A stretch of DNA of 64,000 nt from Parasporobacterium sp. Lineage in GTDB: Bacteria; Bacillota; Clostridia; Lachnospirales; Lachnospiraceae. The notes beneath the pieces are model-generated. The model had not been told where the DNA came from. It searched no databases and saw only the letters and a list, made by a program, of their open reading frames with translations. Below, one piece after another: positions 33,409 through 41,984 of this stretch. The DNA is taken from assembly GCA_017510065.1 (NCBI GenBank), contig JAFWOB010000100.1:25183-89182 (forward strand). The letters run 5' to 3'. The position numbers were made by a program, and so were the translations under genes. Each line of letters starts with the position of its first letter. The first letter of the stretch is position 1.

Positions 33409-33636
33409 ACACAAACAGACCTTTGCAGGCCACTGTAGCTGTCTTGCGTAAACCAAATGGAATTATCTGATAATCATTCCCTCACCTGTACGCGGATCCG
33501 CGCCTTTCTTATAAAATCAGGAAAATCATAGCATGGTATCACGGAATACGCAACCAGGAAGGTTTTGTTTCAGCAGGTGATCTGCTGTGACGCTGCAGGC
33601 TTTTGTCCCGGTCTGATGCCGGATGCGGGACCTTTT

Positions 33637-33877
33637 CATGCGTTTTTTCAAAAATGCTCGTTTTGCATGATGATTTTAAGCTCATTTTCATGCGTTTTTA
33701 TTAAAACTCGAATTTCACATGATAAATTGAATGCTTTTTTCATGCGTTTTGGAAGAATCGTTGATTTCACATGAAAATGCAGGACTTTTTTTCATGCGAA
33801 ATTAAAATATTTAAAATTCCGCATGATTATCAAGGCAAAATAATCATGCGAAAATCAAAAAACTTTATTTCTGCATG
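33637..33877. repeat. Array C: five 52-bp phased inverted-repeat units
   Basis: Left CATGCG half-sites start at 33637, 33689, 33741, 33793 and 33845; right CATG half-sites at 33666, 33718, 33770, 33822 and 33874. The period is 52 bp four times out of four and the offset 29 bp five times out of five, although the interiors share little beyond AT-richness (compare units 1 and 4). Linkers are 19 bp. The geometry is identical to array A. It lies between the sugar-binding-protein operon end and the ABC-F promoter. Confidence 0.9.
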
Positions 33878-33980
33878 ATATTAGCTGTCACAGTCCGTCG
33901 CTCGGCGTTGCCCCGCCATGGAAGCAATAAATGCGAAAACAGCACCCAGGGTGCTGTTTCGCTATAGGAGGAGACATTCA

Positions 33981-34055
33981 ATGAAAAAAATTATCTGGAA
34001 AGCAGGATGCCCTGCCTGGTTTGTCGGTTTTGTTGTTTTGTTAATTGAAATATAG
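33981..34055 (+). CDS. Putative 24-residue hydrophobic peptide
   Basis: ATG 33981 follows AGGAGG at nine bases, a strong ribosome site. The peptide begins MKKIIWKAGCPAW and ends in a hydrophobic stretch (FVGFVVLLIEI), so it could insert in the membrane. A GC-rich hairpin (AACAGCACCC/GGGTGCTGTT, 33938-33958) sits just upstream. It is the only + strand coding candidate here, converges on the sugar-binding-protein gene, and could be a small membrane peptide or toxin. It may also be fortuitous. Confidence 0.4.
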   Translation: MKKIIWKAGCPAWFVGFVVLLIEI

Positions 34056-34120
34056 CAGAACAGGCATCAAGAAAGGCATCAATGATCAGGCTTTTGTTTG
34101 CATAAAGATCAGGGAACCAT

Positions 34121-35584
34121 TCAGGGAACCTTTTTCGTCTGCAGGTATTCCTGCAGCTGTTCATTATTCGCTGCGATGATCTCATCGATGCCGGCTTCCT
34201 GAAGCGCTGCAACCAGGGCATCCATTTCTGCATCCACATCCTGTGCCATCCCGACATTCAGGATCGGCAGATATTCATCCAGGATTCTTGCGATATTTCT
34301 TGCCTCTACAGAAAACGCCTCTGCATCAAAACTATAGCCAAAAGAAAGTGACGTTCTGGCATTCGTTTCCCACGCAGCCAGCTCTTCATAATAATCATCT
34401 GTCAGGGGCTCTTTTACATAGACCATCATCGGATCCCCAAATCTGGAAAAACCTGACCCATATCTGCTGCCGTCTTCATTGGCGGTGCCTGCTGTCGTGA
34501 TCACATGAGATGCCCCGGGAACTTTTACATAATCCACACCTTCGATACCATAGTTCAGAAGATTAGCCAGGTCTGCATTTTCATAGATCAGATTGATAAA
34601 GTCCATCGCTGCTTCCGGGTTCTGACAGGTAGATGCAATTCCCAGCATAAACTCATGAACACTGCTGTTAGTGACCATGGGATCTGAAAGCAGAACGATA
34701 TCCCGATCCGGAGAGGCCCCTCCCAACTGGTCAGCTGTGACATTCGTTGGAATCCCAAACAACCTTCGTTCATTAAACAACCGGATGATCGATACCTCAT
34801 TCAGCATCTGGTTCTCAGGCAGATATCCTGCTTCAAACCATCTGCGGATGGTTCGATAGTACTCCCGCAGTTCTTCTGAATCATAAATATTGGTGATCCG
34901 GGAATTATCCGCAGGATCCAGGATTGCTCCGTAATTTGCCGCCTCTCCAAACGCTTCAAACGGACAGAAAAACTGATAGGACAGTTCTGCACTCAGTCCC
35001 AGCGAAGTCAGGTATACATCCTTATTTTTCAGAACTTTCCCGGCATTCTCCAGTTCCTGCAAAGTCATACCGTTATGCATTTCGATACCATTCTCTTCCG
35101 CTATCTTTTTATTAAACAGAAATCCTGTACATCGGGCAGCATATGGATACTGCGAGATGGCATAGGTAACACCGCCGATCTTCTGGGCATCGGAGACTTT
35201 TTCCGTCGCCTTCAACACCGCAGGCCCCCGTTCTAAAAGCAGCTCATCCAAAGGCAGCAGATAACCGTCTGATACCATAGTCATGATATCATGAGTCAGC
35301 CCTACATTGACGATATCGATCTTCTCTCCTCCGGCAATAGCATATGCGGTCTCCGATGGAAGATCGCCGATGAAGACCGGAGTGATATGGACCTTCACGC
35401 CAATGGCCGGAATGCTGATCTCATTGATGGCTTCTTCCACATCCTGTATGCCGGTCTGCTCGGTATTGAAGACAGTATATTGAAGATATACCTCACAAGA
35501 CTCTCCCGCCTGTTCTGCACGGGAAAAGCACGTCATTGCAAAAACCAGTGATAAAATACTCAAAAGAAGAATTGCTTTTTTCAT
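34121..35584 (-). CDS. Extracellular solute-binding protein, sugar type
   Basis: 487-residue family-1 binding protein with a Sec signal (MKKAILLLSILSLVFAMTCF, SRA-EQ cleavage near residue 23). TPVFIGDLPSETAYAIAGG and KIDIVNVGLTHDIMTMVSDG fit the LplA/LipO-type proteins that serve YesM/YesN-linked oligosaccharide importers. The C-terminus (SLSFGYSFDAEAFSVEARNI) resembles the DUF3502 region of that group. No ABC permease or ATPase gene lies nearby, so it must borrow a transporter elsewhere or the operon has lost it. It starts 12 bp after the SGNH-like gene. Confidence 0.82.
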   Translation of the reverse strand: MKKAILLLSILSLVFAMTCFSRAEQAGESCEVYLQYTVFNTEQTGIQDVEEAINEISIPAIGVKVHITPVFIGDLPSETAYAIAGGEKIDIVNVGLTHDIMTMVSDGYLLPLDELLLERGPAVLKATEKVSDAQKIGGVTYAISQYPYAARCTGFLFNKKIAEENGIEMHNGMTLQELENAGKVLKNKDVYLTSLGLSAELSYQFFCPFEAFGEAANYGAILDPADNSRITNIYDSEELREYYRTIRRWFEAGYLPENQMLNEVSIIRLFNERRLFGIPTNVTADQLGGASPDRDIVLLSDPMVTNSSVHEFMLGIASTCQNPEAAMDFINLIYENADLANLLNYGIEGVDYVKVPGASHVITTAGTANEDGSRYGSGFSRFGDPMMVYVKEPLTDDYYEELAAWETNARTSLSFGYSFDAEAFSVEARNIARILDEYLPILNVGMAQDVDAEMDALVAALQEAGIDEIIAANNEQLQEYLQTKKVP

Positions 35585-35596
35585 GATTTAAACCTA

Positions 35597-36673
35597 CTAT
35601 CTGTTTCTGCGGTCGAACTGGGGGAAAATGGAAAACCATTCATCGGCACAAAGGTCATAGGATGCATAGGAAGGATCGCCCCTATGGTCTTCCAGGTGAT
35701 AAAGCTCTGACAGATCTTCTCCCAAAGCCCGGGTAAATACGGCACTTCCCCAGATATTCAAATGCTGCCAGTCCGCACAGTCTGTTGAATAATTGATCTT
35801 CGGACGATGTTCCGGAAGATTGTAATTGATCCCGGTCACCCCATACTGCTGCGCGATCTCAAAGGCGCTGCAGTAAAAATGATGGTCATGCGCATAATCC
35901 GCATTCGGGTAACCGATCAGCATGACCGGAACATCCTGCTTATTACATAATTCCAGGATCTTTTCGAAAAATTCCTGTTCGTGTGCATTCACGTTCCGGG
36001 CAGTGTTAAAGGTGAAATCCATCTCCGGCGTGATATGTGAGGTCAGGGCATTTTTCTCAATAAAGCCTTTCCATCCGGCGTTCACATTCCACCCATCGGA
36101 TGTGATGATAAAATCCTGCCCTGTCACGCCTTCATAGTTCGTGTGAATCTGCGTATACGCAAGCGCGTAGCCCCAGAATTCTTCCGGTTCCACACATTCC
36201 GCAATACATTTCCATCGATTTACTGGATCCAAGATCCCGTAAGAACAAAGGACCGTACGGTTCCGGCTCACCTTGTCTTCCTGATAGGTGATCGCCTTCA
36301 GATCCAGCAGCACCACCTTTGGCTTATGATATCGCAGCGCTTCCAACAGATAATAATAAGTACTCCAGTAAGGCTGCTCTGCCGAAGCCAGATCAAAACA
36401 GGAGATCCCATACTCAGCCCACAGGATATTCGTGTTCAGATCTGTATATGTCAGACTGGAGCCGACCGCCAATACATCCACCGTTTCCGGATCTGTCCTG
36501 TAATACTGCAGAAGACTGCAGATCCCGTATGGATATTTAGGCGTCAGCACATAAATCCCGTAGGTCAGCAACATCATGGCAATCGCCGCAAACACAATCA
36601 GCCTCAGCCAAAACCATCTCCTCCGTCGAAACTCTCCGATATGTACTTGTCCGCTTTCCTGTTGCTTAATCAT
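35597..36673 (-). CDS. Membrane-anchored SGNH-hydrolase-like protein
   Basis: 358 residues from ATG 36673. A basic patch (RRRRWFWLR) precedes one transmembrane helix (LIVFAAIAMMLLTYGIYVL, about 25-43); the rest should lie outside. VLAVGSSLTYTDLN has the Ser block of SGNH/DltD/AlgX-like enzymes, and DWQHLNIWGSAVFTRALG carries a plausible Asp-x-x-His catalytic pair at the C-terminus. Such proteins acylate or deacylate cell-surface glycans. It lies between the GH43-like gene and the binding protein, with a GC-rich hairpin in the upstream gap. Substrate unknown. Confidence 0.72.
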   Translation of the reverse strand: MIKQQESGQVHIGEFRRRRWFWLRLIVFAAIAMMLLTYGIYVLTPKYPYGICSLLQYYRTDPETVDVLAVGSSLTYTDLNTNILWAEYGISCFDLASAEQPYWSTYYYLLEALRYHKPKVVLLDLKAITYQEDKVSRNRTVLCSYGILDPVNRWKCIAECVEPEEFWGYALAYTQIHTNYEGVTGQDFIITSDGWNVNAGWKGFIEKNALTSHITPEMDFTFNTARNVNAHEQEFFEKILELCNKQDVPVMLIGYPNADYAHDHHFYCSAFEIAQQYGVTGINYNLPEHRPKINYSTDCADWQHLNIWGSAVFTRALGEDLSELYHLEDHRGDPSYASYDLCADEWFSIFPQFDRRNR

Positions 36674-36698
36674 ACCATACCTATCCTGAAAAGCTACA

Positions 36699-36722
36699 GA
36701 GGGCTGCATTTACGCAGCCCTC
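36699..36722 (-). terminator. Intercistronic hairpin between GH43-like and SGNH-like genes
   Basis: Perfect 9-bp stem GAGGGCTGC/GCAGCCCTC (36699-36722), followed on the minus strand by TGTAGCTTTTC. Weak T-tract, so it may cause partial termination or protect mRNA ends. Confidence 0.55.
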
Positions 36723-36752
36723 CATAACGAAGGATTATTCACGGGTTCTTTA

Positions 36753-38480
36753 TTATTTTACCGGTTTTGCAATATTGTTGCCGAATACAGTGATCTCGCA
36801 CAGTGCCGGATAGATTGCTTCATCCCAGTTGGTGAATGTGATCCTTACAAACTGTCCCAGCACAGGCTCTTCCAGTTTGATATACGGATGGACCAGATCA
36901 TTTCCTTCTGACTCATAAACAGTCGTCCAGTTTTCAGCATTTTCTGCTTCCAGAGGATTGGTGGTTCCGTTATAGACTTCGATCTTGTAGTCGATGACAC
37001 ATTTGTCATTCAGAGTTGCGCTCTTGTCAACATTGATCTCTTTCAGCCACAGGCGGAACGCATCGATGTTGAAATTGCCCTTGAAGGACATCAGGAACCA
37101 GGGGTTCTCATCCTCTGCAGCCGGCTGCCACCAGGTGAAGTTGGACTCGTCAATAGCATAGAACGGATGACGGCCTTCAGAGTAACTGGATACGGCATAT
37201 CCCTGTCTTGCAGAAAGGATATCATCGCCCACTTCATTGCCTTCTGCCGGATTTGCCAGCACGCCGGGTACATACTGCGGAGCTTCGGACAGATGCGGAA
37301 CGACCAGGTTGCCTTCTTCATCGATCATGGCCGGATCGCAGCCGAGACGTCTTTCCATATCGCCTTCATAACCGACGTTGACTGTGTAGAAGCACCAGAG
37401 AGTATCAGCAGGACCTGCAACGATGGAGCCATGTCCGCCGCCTCTTACTACACCGGTCATAGCATCAAAGCTGTTGATAATTTCTTTTTCCTGCAGTTCG
37501 AATCCTTCCAGCGGTCCCTCGGTGGACTGATAGCAGCCCATGGTGTAGGAATCATACTGTGTGCCTGCGGTTGCCCAGGTCAGATAGTATTTGCCGTCGA
37601 TCTTGATCATGAAGGAACCTTCCGGGAATCCGTTTTCATAGTTTTCATGATTCTGGCCGAAGTTCTGCCATCTGTAATTGTTATCGTATTCAATGATGAT
37701 CTTGGGTTCGGTGATCAGTTCTGTCGGGTTTTCAACATTGAGTTCTGCACCTTCAATATACGGACCCATGCCCCAGTACAGATACATTCTTCCGTCATCG
37801 TCCACGAAGATATCCACGTCGTTGTGCGCTGCAATGACGTTGCCATCTTCAATGTTGTCTGCAAAGCTCTTTCCATTGTAGGTGAAGTCGCCCAGGTCGG
37901 TGAAAGGACCTTCCGGAGAGGTTGCTTCATACAGATCAGAGCTGTTCCATGCCAGATAGAAATGATCAACGCCTTCGTCGTCGGTCCTTACTGCTACTAC
38001 CGGAGCCGTAAAGCGCAGCGGTTCTCCGTCCTGGTCTACCAGCTGAACATAACGCCAGTTCACAAAATCTTCGGATACCCACAGGGAGCTGTTTGTTCCA
38101 TACAGATACCAGGTATCATTGTAGTATAATCCTGTCGGATCTGCGGAAGCACGGGTATCGTTTTCAGCAATATATGTTGATGTTCCGCGGAAAAGATCCT
38201 GGAAACGGATATGGGTGATGCTTTCTACCGGATTGTTCGGGATCGCTTCGTTACCAATCATCTGTCCGATGGAGAACGGATTGTCCGGGATCATGCCTTT
38301 GTCGCTGGCGCCGGAACGCTGATAATCCAGCGGAAGCGGGTTAATATAAGTTTGTGCTTCTGCCTTATCGACCAGGAACTCCTGTCCTGACAGAATTTCC
38401 TGTGCCAGGTCTGCACGGGCAGTGACTGCAAGTCCAAAAACCATAGCCAGTGCCAGAATGACTGTGATTGCTTTTTTCAT
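36753..38480 (-). CDS. Secreted GH43-like glycoside hydrolase with C-terminal discoidin-type domain
   Basis: 575 residues with a Sec signal (MKKAITVILALAMVFGLAVT, ARA-DL). ASADPTGLYYNDTWYLYGT and the blade motifs SLWVSEDFVNW, FYLAWNSSDLYEA, HNDVDIFVDDDGRMYLYWG and PEGSFMIKIDGKYYLTWAT match five-bladed GH43 enzymes of arabinan/xylan breakdown. The last ~150 residues (YAVSSYSEGRHPFYAIDES, then FVRITFTNWDEAIYPALCE) form an F5/8-type carbohydrate-binding domain. AAAGGAG precedes ATG 38480. Exact substrate (arabinan, xylan or galactan) cannot be decided. It follows the two-component genes after a terminator. Confidence 0.85.
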   Translation of the reverse strand: MKKAITVILALAMVFGLAVTARADLAQEILSGQEFLVDKAEAQTYINPLPLDYQRSGASDKGMIPDNPFSIGQMIGNEAIPNNPVESITHIRFQDLFRGTSTYIAENDTRASADPTGLYYNDTWYLYGTNSSLWVSEDFVNWRYVQLVDQDGEPLRFTAPVVAVRTDDEGVDHFYLAWNSSDLYEATSPEGPFTDLGDFTYNGKSFADNIEDGNVIAAHNDVDIFVDDDGRMYLYWGMGPYIEGAELNVENPTELITEPKIIIEYDNNYRWQNFGQNHENYENGFPEGSFMIKIDGKYYLTWATAGTQYDSYTMGCYQSTEGPLEGFELQEKEIINSFDAMTGVVRGGGHGSIVAGPADTLWCFYTVNVGYEGDMERRLGCDPAMIDEEGNLVVPHLSEAPQYVPGVLANPAEGNEVGDDILSARQGYAVSSYSEGRHPFYAIDESNFTWWQPAAEDENPWFLMSFKGNFNIDAFRLWLKEINVDKSATLNDKCVIDYKIEVYNGTTNPLEAENAENWTTVYESEGNDLVHPYIKLEEPVLGQFVRITFTNWDEAIYPALCEITVFGNNIAKPVK

Positions 38481-38544
38481 GTGTTACTCCTTTCCTTTCA
38501 GTGGTATGCGACAGGGGACGCATATGTATTACTGTTGTGGAAAT

Positions 38545-38581
38545 AGTAAAACAGAAAAAGGATCGCCGCTAATACGATCCT
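38545..38581 (-). terminator. Terminator after the response regulator gene
   Basis: AGGATCG/CGATCCT stem (38559-38581) followed on the minus strand by TTTTCTGTTTT. Separates the two-component genes from the GH43-like gene. Confidence 0.85.
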
Positions 38582-38613
38582 GTAGGTAAATTGTTCTGAA
38601 AATGACTATTGTG

Positions 38614-39414
38614 CTATTGTCTTTTGCCTTTTCTGTATTCCGAAGGGGACATTCCTTCATTTCGCCGGAACAGCTTACTGAAATAGGAAAAATTGTCATA
38701 TCCCGCCGCCAGGGCCACCTCCGTGATCGGGAGATTGGTTTCCTCCAGCATCTGTCTGGCAGATGACAGCCTGCAGTCCGTGATATATTCGAGTACAGAC
38801 TTTCCTGTTTCTTTTTTAAACAATCGCATGAAATACTGGGGGTTCAGATGCACAGCTAAGGCGATCTCTCCGATACTCATATTGGTTCCCAGATGTTCCC
38901 GGATGTAATGGACAGCTCCCTGGATCGTATCCGACAGGATCCTGTCAGAAGCAGGAGCGGATTCCGGCTCCTCATTCTCCGGTAAAGCATTGTTCCTTAA
39001 TGAGCGGTTGCTGCTCTCAATGCCCTGTGCCCTGGCATGCCGGTTTTTTATCCTTTCTGCTGCTTCCTGCAGAATCCGATCCATTTCTTCATAATCCACC
39101 GGTTTCAGCACATAGTCCATGCTTCCCATTGTCAGGGCTTTACGGACATATTCGTATTCCGGATGGCAGCTCACAAATACGCACTCCGTATCCGGGCAGT
39201 AAGTCCTGACCCACTCATACAACTCCAGTCCGCTTCCACCCGGCATTTCCACATCACACAGCATCAGGTCCATGGGATTTTCTTCCATGACCCGGATCGC
39301 CTGCCGCATGGATTGCGCTGTAAATACCTCATCGATTCCATATTTCTCCCAGTGGATCCTTCTCTGCATCGCTGCAAGCGCTACTGCCTCATCGTCAATG
39401 ATGATTGCTTTCAT
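38614..39414 (-). CDS. YesN-type response regulator, AraC family
   Basis: 266 residues. Receiver domain 1-120 with IIIDDEA and phosphoacceptor Asp54 (LMLCDVEMPGG), plus Lys in VLKPVD. C-terminal AraC HTH pair (about 165-264): YIREHLGTNMSIGEIALAVHL and VALAAGYDNFSYFSKLFRR with MSPSEYR. GGAGGAG precedes ATG 39414, 26 bp after the kinase stop. Activates, in related systems, polysaccharide-use genes; the GH43-like operon immediately downstream is the likely target. Confidence 0.92.
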   Translation of the reverse strand: MKAIIIDDEAVALAAMQRRIHWEKYGIDEVFTAQSMRQAIRVMEENPMDLMLCDVEMPGGSGLELYEWVRTYCPDTECVFVSCHPEYEYVRKALTMGSMDYVLKPVDYEEMDRILQEAAERIKNRHARAQGIESSNRSLRNNALPENEEPESAPASDRILSDTIQGAVHYIREHLGTNMSIGEIALAVHLNPQYFMRLFKKETGKSVLEYITDCRLSSARQMLEETNLPITEVALAAGYDNFSYFSKLFRRNEGMSPSEYRKGKRQ

Positions 39415-39440
39415 CCGTTTTATCTCCTCCGCAATCTTTC

Positions 39441-41210
39441 TTATCCTGTGTATTCATCGTTCTCCTGATCTTGTGAATACTTCACAGGAAAAAACAGCCG
39501 GATCTGTGTTCCTTCGTCCGCATTCCATCGTCCGATCTCAAACCTGGCCTCCTCCCCGAAAAACAGCTCAAGCCTCTCGATCGTATTTTGAATCCCGGTT
39601 CCAAGCCCTTCCTGACGGACTTTTGTTTCCTGGAAATTTCGAATCAGTTCCAGTGTTTCATCCGAGATCCCGCAGCCGGTATCCCGGATAAGGATTTCCA
39701 CATCTCCTTCTGCCAGTCCGGCGGTTATCAGGATGTCGATCGGTGCATCATCACGCAGGGCGTATTTGATCACATTTTCCACCAGATTCTGGATCATCAG
39801 AGGCGGCATCACGGCATCTTCAACCTCTTTATCGGTCCGGAGAACACAGCTGTTGATCCTTTCTCCGTAACGGATCTTCTGGATCTCCAGATAATTCGAT
39901 ATATGATCCATCTCGTCCTTCACTCTGACATAGGGACGATTGGCATTTACTATAAACTGGAAATACTTGGAAAGACACAGTACCATCTTCTGTATCAGCT
40001 CATACTCTTCCGGTTCATAGCTGTAAATGATGTTCATGGCATTCAGGATAAAATGAGGCTGTATCTGCTGGCTCAGATACTGAAGACGGATATCCTGACG
40101 TTCCAGTTCCTTTTCATAAACATTGATCTTCAGGTCTTTTACGCTGTCCATCATCTCATTGAAATTGCGGTTCAGAAGATCGAATTCATAAGTCCCGGTT
40201 CTCTGATCGATCCTGAAATCCAGATTTCCATCATCGACAGAATGGATCGCATCGATCAGAATATTGACAGGTTTCACCAGCCATTTATTGAAAGCCAGGA
40301 ACAGAAGGGGAATGCAAAGCAGGAAAATGATACTAATGATAAACAGGATCCTCATATATCCCGGAAGCATCTGATCCAGCATCGCCCTGGATACCAGATC
40401 CACCAGTACAAGATCACTGGAAGAAGATTTTGCATAAAGAACAATATAACGTTCTCCATTCACCATAACATTCTGATCCTCGGAAAAAACCGGCACATCC
40501 GCCAGTTCCTGTCTCGCTGAAAGGATCCCATCCCCTGCCCTGGCAAAGACAGCAATATTGGAAGAGGTATCCAGCTGGATCATTTCCAGCAGACGGTCCA
40601 GTTCGAAACTGGCACCATAAAAAGTATTCCGATAGGGAAATACCCCTAATAACAGGGTTGGATTATTATCAGAAACAAACCACCCACGCTGATCCTGACC
40701 CTGCTCAAAATGCTCCATTTCAGTCAGAAACATTTCTTTATCGGATTGATTCAAAGTCGCTTTTCCGGAAACAAAAAAACCGGCGTCCGGAAAGCTTACG
40801 ACTACATTATCCGCCCAGATGTATTCGGACAGGATATCGGCAAATACACTATTCAGCCGCAGATAAGTGTGCATGGAAGCAACATCTGATGAATCTGCTG
40901 ATGCTTTCATGAGTCTGGCATAATCCTCGTTTTCCCGCGATACGGTATAGAGGCGGCGGCTTAGATTCTGCAGATAGAGATCCAACTGGTTCATGTTCAG
41001 GTTCAGAGCTTCCTGGATATCTCCCGAGACCTGGTTTTCAGCCATCCGGATCGCGCGTCCGCTCATGATCATGGTCAGGATACATACCGGAACGATCAGC
41101 AGAAACATGATCAGCGCCAGTCTGAACACAGCTGATCTCATGATCAGCTGCATCTGTCGAAGATTGGACTTGATGTTTCTCTTTCTTCCCTTTTTCCGAA
41201 TGATTGTCAT
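39441..41210 (-). CDS. YesM-type sensor histidine kinase
   Basis: 589-residue membrane kinase. Two transmembrane helices (about 30-50 and 295-315) flank an extracellular sensor (dCache-like); a HAMP segment (WLVKPVNILIDAIHSVDDGN) follows. His_kinase box YLSQQIQPHFILNAMN with His386, then an ATPase domain with MPPLMIQNLVENVIKYAL (N-box) and IRDTGCGISDE (G1). No clear ribosome site precedes ATG 41210, but the promoter at 41257-41286 fits. It probably senses a plant or host oligosaccharide and phosphorylates the adjacent YesN-type regulator. Confidence 0.92.
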   Translation of the reverse strand: MTIIRKKGRKRNIKSNLRQMQLIMRSAVFRLALIMFLLIVPVCILTMIMSGRAIRMAENQVSGDIQEALNLNMNQLDLYLQNLSRRLYTVSRENEDYARLMKASADSSDVASMHTYLRLNSVFADILSEYIWADNVVVSFPDAGFFVSGKATLNQSDKEMFLTEMEHFEQGQDQRGWFVSDNNPTLLLGVFPYRNTFYGASFELDRLLEMIQLDTSSNIAVFARAGDGILSARQELADVPVFSEDQNVMVNGERYIVLYAKSSSSDLVLVDLVSRAMLDQMLPGYMRILFIISIIFLLCIPLLFLAFNKWLVKPVNILIDAIHSVDDGNLDFRIDQRTGTYEFDLLNRNFNEMMDSVKDLKINVYEKELERQDIRLQYLSQQIQPHFILNAMNIIYSYEPEEYELIQKMVLCLSKYFQFIVNANRPYVRVKDEMDHISNYLEIQKIRYGERINSCVLRTDKEVEDAVMPPLMIQNLVENVIKYALRDDAPIDILITAGLAEGDVEILIRDTGCGISDETLELIRNFQETKVRQEGLGTGIQNTIERLELFFGEEARFEIGRWNADEGTQIRLFFPVKYSQDQENDEYTG

Positions 41211-41256
41211 GGTTTTCTGTCTGCACGGATTGTTTGCTTTTTATAAGTGCGTTCAG

Positions 41257-41286
41257 AGTCTACTCAAAATAAGTGTAGTTTGTCAA
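41257..41286 (-). promoter_or_regulatory. Promoter of the sensor kinase gene
   Basis: TTGACA (41281-41286), 18 bp, TAGACT (41257-41262) on the minus strand. Array D begins 14 bp upstream of the -35 box. Confidence 0.7.
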
Positions 41287-41299
41287 TGGGCTTGCTCGC

Positions 41300-41627
41300 T
41301 GTTCTCAGATCAGCTTTTTTTCGGTTCTGAGAACACTCCCTGTTCTTAATTCCGGGTTTTTTCTATATGGAGAATACAACGTGTTCTTGCATCGAATTAT
41401 TTCCATTTTTAAGAACTGGTCAGGTATTCTTTATTTTTATTTTTGCCTCGAAAAAGAATATAAACTATTCTTTTCTGAGCTTTTGCCGGAATTTAAGAAT
41501 ACTCAGGCTGTTCTCAAATATTTTAAAATCCGGTTTTGAGTACACTTCATATTCTCAATATACAAAAACAGCCAAAAAAGAACGCCTCTCGTTCTCAAAA
41601 TGCAGAAATGACTGAAATAAGAATAGT
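41300..41627. repeat. Array D: eight phased TTCT/AGAA inverted-repeat units
   Basis: TTCT left half-sites (in TRTTCTYA) start at 41302, 41343, 41384, 41427, 41468, 41511, 41552 and 41592. Right half-sites AGAA (AGTA in unit 6) start at 41330, 41371, 41412, 41455, 41496, 41539, 41579 and 41620. The internal offset is 28 bp in seven units and 27 in one; the period is 40-43 bp. Unit 1 is a perfect 10-bp-arm palindrome (41300-41309 with 41326-41335). Interiors are divergent. It occupies the gap between tRNA-Ser and the sensor kinase promoter. Confidence 0.9.
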
Positions 41628-41675
41628 GGGAACTCGTCTAAATGCTGGCTTCACCAACATAATGCTTCCCAGACA

Positions 41676-41711
41676 GAAGAAAAGCCTGCAAACAGCGAAT
41701 TTGCAGGCTTT
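41676..41711 (-). terminator. tRNA-Ser terminator
   Basis: Perfect 12-bp stem (41681-41692 with 41700-41711; AAAGCCTGCAAA and complement) followed on the minus strand by TTCT, 29 bp after the tRNA. Confidence 0.85.
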
Positions 41712-41739
41712 CTTGATCGGATCTCACTCCGGATATAAG

Positions 41740-41825
41740 CGGAGAGGGTGGGATTCGAACCCACGCGCCCTTGCGGACAAACGGTTTTCAAGACCGCCTC
41801 GTTATGACCACTTCGATACCTCTCC
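41740..41825 (-). tRNA. tRNA-Ser, anticodon UGA
   Basis: 86 nt on the minus strand. The 7-bp acceptor stem GGAGAGG/CCTCTCC, discriminator G, anticodon loop CTTGAAA with TGA, a long variable arm (TTTGTCCGCAAGGGCG) and T-arm GTGGGTTCGAATCCCAC all fit serine tRNA. CCA is not encoded. It reads UCA and probably other UCN codons. Confidence 0.97.
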
Positions 41826-41913
41826 GTATTCAGTTAACTGCCGTTTACACGGCGAGAAATATTGTATCATTTCGACTGCTGAAATGTCAATAATCTTTTG
41901 CTTACATAAACCA

Positions 41914-41958
41914 CTGCCATCCAAAAAATCGGCTGATTTCCGATATTTTGGATGGCAG
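41914..41958 (-). terminator. Long hairpin after the dehydrogenase gene
   Basis: 19-bp nearly perfect stem (41914-41932 with 41940-41958, one mismatch), 27 bp beyond the stop of the Ldh-family gene. The minus-strand flank is TGGTTTATG, so it is an imperfect intrinsic terminator or an mRNA-stabilising hairpin. Confidence 0.6.
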
Positions 41959-41984
41959 ACTGTCTGCAAAACAGCTTACAAGCT

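Noticed and set aside
33194-33433. Alternative leader frame starting at GTG 33433
   Set aside because: It runs out of frame into the ABC-F gene and has no stop near the attenuator; the ORF at 33286-33408 ends exactly before the ribosome site.
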